Position numbers and translations under genes: made by a program
DNA from: Planctomycetota bacterium
GTDB lineage: Bacteria; Planctomycetota; UBA1135; UBA2386
Direction of reading: 5' to 3'
NCBI GenBank assembly: GCA_020638695.1
Contig: JACKIB010000015.1
Span: forward strand, 61,961-125,960
DNA length: 64,000 nucleotides
Shown: one piece after another, positions 61,897-64,000 of the stretch
How positions within the stretch are numbered: the first letter of the stretch is position 1
How the letters are laid out: every line of letters starts with the position of its first letter
Notes under the pieces: model-generated
The model's database searches: none
Seen by the model: only the letters and a program-made list of their open reading frames with translations
What the model was told of the DNA's origin: nothing

Positions 61897-63641
61897 GGGT
61901 AGATCCTTCCGGCTTGGACGTAGTGTGCGCCGTCCGTCATCAAGAAGGGATCGCGCTGCTGGGGTTTCACGAACAGGTGCGTCCCGAAGAACCCGACGGG
62001 AGACGGCGTTCCGAGCAGGTGGAGCACCGTGGGTGCCAGATCCATCGAACCGCCGAGAACGCCGGCGAACTCTGCGCGGTGCTCGCGGATGAACTCCTCT
62101 TTGCCCGGCACCGCGATGGCGAGCAGCACGCGGTCCGTCGCGCATGTCGAGTGGTCGCGGCCGGTCAGCTTCCCGACGGCTGCGCGCCCGCTCTTCGTGA
62201 AGCCGGCGTTGTGGTCGCCGTAGAGGACCAGAAGCGACCGCTGCAACTGCCCGCTCGCGCGCATGGCCGCCAGCCACTTGCCCAGCGCGCTGTCGGTGTA
62301 GCGCGTGATCCGCAGGTAGTCGGCGACCTGGTTGTTGTCGATCGGCCCCACCGGCCATGAGAGAAGCTCCTCGGGCACATCCGAGAACGGATGGTGCGAC
62401 GACATCGTCGTATGGAATGCGAAGTAGGGCTCGCGAGTCTGCGCCAGGGTTGCCGCCGCTTGGAGGAGGAAGTCCTCATCGGAGAGTCCCCACCCGATCA
62501 CGCGACCGGGACGGAAGCTGTCTTCGAAGTGCGAGGACTCGATTCCGTAGCTCGCATGTGTCTTGCCGCAGTTCCAGAACTCGAAACGAAAGGGACAGAA
62601 CGAGAGCGTGGCGTAGCCCGCGGCCTTCAGTACCTTCGGCAGGGCGGTCCAGTCGCGATCGTAGAAGTCCAGCGCGACGATGCGCAGTGGGTGGGCCAAC
62701 TGGCTCGTCAGTGCGGAGAACTCGGTGTCCGAGCTGCGGCCACTCATCGCGACGTTGAGCATGCCACGCCAGCGAAGGCCGCCTTCTGCGAGAGAGTTGA
62801 GGTGTGGCGTGACCTCACCGCCCGGCAGCCGGAGGTCGAGCAGGAACGACTCGAAGGCCTCCAACTGGACGAAGATGACGTTGCGACCCTTCGCCAGGCC
62901 GAAGAACGGGCTGGGTGTCCGATTCAGGAGGGCCTTGTGGGCAAGCGTGGACTCGACCGCCTGCCGTTGCTGCGGGGTCAGGGCACCGGGCGATGCGGCG
63001 CCGCGCAGTCGGCCGGTGAGGATTGCGCGGAAGTCGACGAAGTGGTGCACCAGGGCCCCGTGCTTGCGAATGGCCGATGCCGCATCGATCTCCTCGGGGG
63101 CGGTGATCCCGCAGAACACCGTCCGCACCGCACATGTGCTGAAGAGCAAGCCTGCGAGCGCGAGCCGCGGACCCGTCCGACCGGGGCCTGCGCCGGCCGG
63201 AGTTGCGTTGGCTCGCTGCCGTCGCTCCAGCCACCATCCGATCAGCGGCAACGCGATCGACGCGAGGATCAACAGGATCCCCTCGACACCGATCAGCGCC
63301 GTGATGCTGCCGCGGATCTGCCACAGCTGACTCGACGCCGTCAGCTGGTGCGCGTTGAGTGGTTGGCCCGAGTACTCCAAGGAGGCTCGGTCGCCCACGA
63401 CGACCAGCGTGAACGGGATCGAGAACAACCCCAACACGATCCAACGCGCGGCCCCGCGGAATAGACACGCGATGCCGAGGATCGCGCCCGGCACGACGAG
63501 CCGATCGACCAGGATCGTGTCTTCCGACCACCCGCCGAGATCCAGCAGAATCCTCGCCTCCACGTAGCTGAGGATCGCGATCGCGCCGGGCATCACCGCG
63601 AGATGCGGGAAGCCCGAGCGGCGTGTGTTCGATCGTACCAT
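61897..63641 (-). pseudogene. LtaS/MdoB-like phosphoglycerol transferase, main part
   Basis: About 582 codons. Four or five membrane helices (residues 15-180) precede an extracytoplasmic sulfatase-fold domain: NVIFVQLEAFESF (metal ligand Glu261), MSGRSSDTEFSAL (nucleophile region, Ser where LtaS has Thr), and LVLYGDHNAG (Asp476-His477). LtaS-type enzymes move glycerol phosphate from phosphatidylglycerol to a polymer or glycan. IS copy D removes the last ~75 residues, which lie beyond the catalytic core, so the truncated enzyme could still work. The ATG at 63641 is preferred; the longer frame overlaps the divergent gene. Confidence 0.82.
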
Positions 63642-63674
63642 GAACGGCGGCACGTTATCACATCGCTGTCGGCC

Positions 63675-63992
63675 GTGGAGTATCCTCTGTCCCGCCCCGG
63701 AGTGAACCCACCGCAGAATGGTCCGAGCCGCCGCCACACGGTACTGGCCGGGTCGGCACTCTCGCTGCTGGCGGTCGCGGCGCTGTTCGAGCCCCTCTTC
63801 CTCGATGCTTCCGTGCTCAGCATCGACAACCGGCTGCTCCCGCCGCTGACGTATCACCTCACCGATACAGAGTTGTCGCGGCCGATGAACGTCTTGACGA
63901 CGGACGTCAACGGCTTCTTCGTCCCGCAGGCGCTGGTCAGCCTCGAGACCTGGCCTCATCTGCGCACCCCGAACCCGGCAACTTCCCCCTGA
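63675..63992 (+). CDS. Membrane protein, N-terminal part at window edge
   Basis: Reads VEYPLSRPGVNPPQNG, then a membrane helix (VLAGSALSLLAVAALFEPLF), LSIDNRLLPPLTYHL and NVLTTDVNGFFVPQALVSLE. It resembles the start of a YfhO-type or other polytopic glycosylation-related membrane protein. The frame stops 8 bases before the window end; a shift there would keep an open frame (GNFPLMLH), so the stop may be a frameshift. It is divergent from the LtaS-like gene, with about 33 bases between starts. Confidence 0.45.
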   Translation: MEYPLSRPGVNPPQNGPSRRHTVLAGSALSLLAVAALFEPLFLDASVLSIDNRLLPPLTYHLTDTELSRPMNVLTTDVNGFFVPQALVSLETWPHLRTPNPATSP

Positions 63993-64000
63993 TGTTGCAC

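Overview
The window is high-GC DNA (roughly two thirds G+C by eye) from a Gram-negative bacterium that makes lipopolysaccharide. Heptosyltransferase and sugar-kinase genes, many exported proteins that include VWA and HEAT-repeat architectures, a SUMF1-type lipoprotein and one probable selenoprotein would fit Planctomycetota or a neighbouring phylum. That assignment is inference, because no rRNA or other phylogenetic marker is present.

Positions 1 to about 30.8 kb are chromosomal backbone. Left to right they hold: an exported EEP-phosphatase/beta-propeller protein; NnrS; MazG; a compact LPS-core operon (coiled-coil protein, GT2, LPS kinase, GT9, 4.8-8.3 kb); an exported VWA protein coupled to a CPBP protease; a RAYT transposase between two REP-like hairpins (10.8-12.1 kb); a dGTPase-like HD protein; tRNA-Glu; a PDZ-thioredoxin protein; a GT2-TPR protein; an RluA-type pseudouridine synthase; a 187-bp tandem repeat; truD coupled to mtnP; a DUF2459 protein; a TlpA-like protein whose active-site UGA is followed by a bacterial SECIS-like hairpin (21.6-22.9 kb); a SUMF1-type lipoprotein; the DUF3482/DUF2868 GTPase-membrane pair; a HEAT-repeat protein; and tRNA-Gly.

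From tRNA-Gly (30.8 kb) to about 54.7 kb the sequence becomes a mosaic island. It contains remnants or copies of IS256, IS5, IS630, IS66, ISL3, ISKra4 and IS4-family elements, a partial Mu/Tn7-like transposon (transposase, AAA+ ATPase, small third protein), pieces of tyrosine and serine recombinases, and clusters of small lower-GC cargo genes: a TIR-like protein, an Imm11-type immunity gene, a sigma-like protein with two paralogous small proteins, and several secreted or membrane proteins. One locus is nested three deep: an imm11 gene is split by an ISKra4-type element (8-bp target duplication), which is itself split by an IS4-family element (10-bp duplication). A diverged copy of part of the LPS-operon coiled-coil gene sits at 53.3 kb.

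From 54.7 kb to the end the backbone resumes with a leftward operon: LtaS-like phosphoglycerol transferase, glycerophosphodiester phosphodiesterase, then a membrane-fused spermidine-synthase-like protein. The first and last genes are each cut by a near-identical, oppositely oriented IS4-family copy with perfect 10-bp target duplications. The four IS4-family copies (37.6, 44.6, 55.7 and 60.3 kb) make this element the most recently active one in the window.
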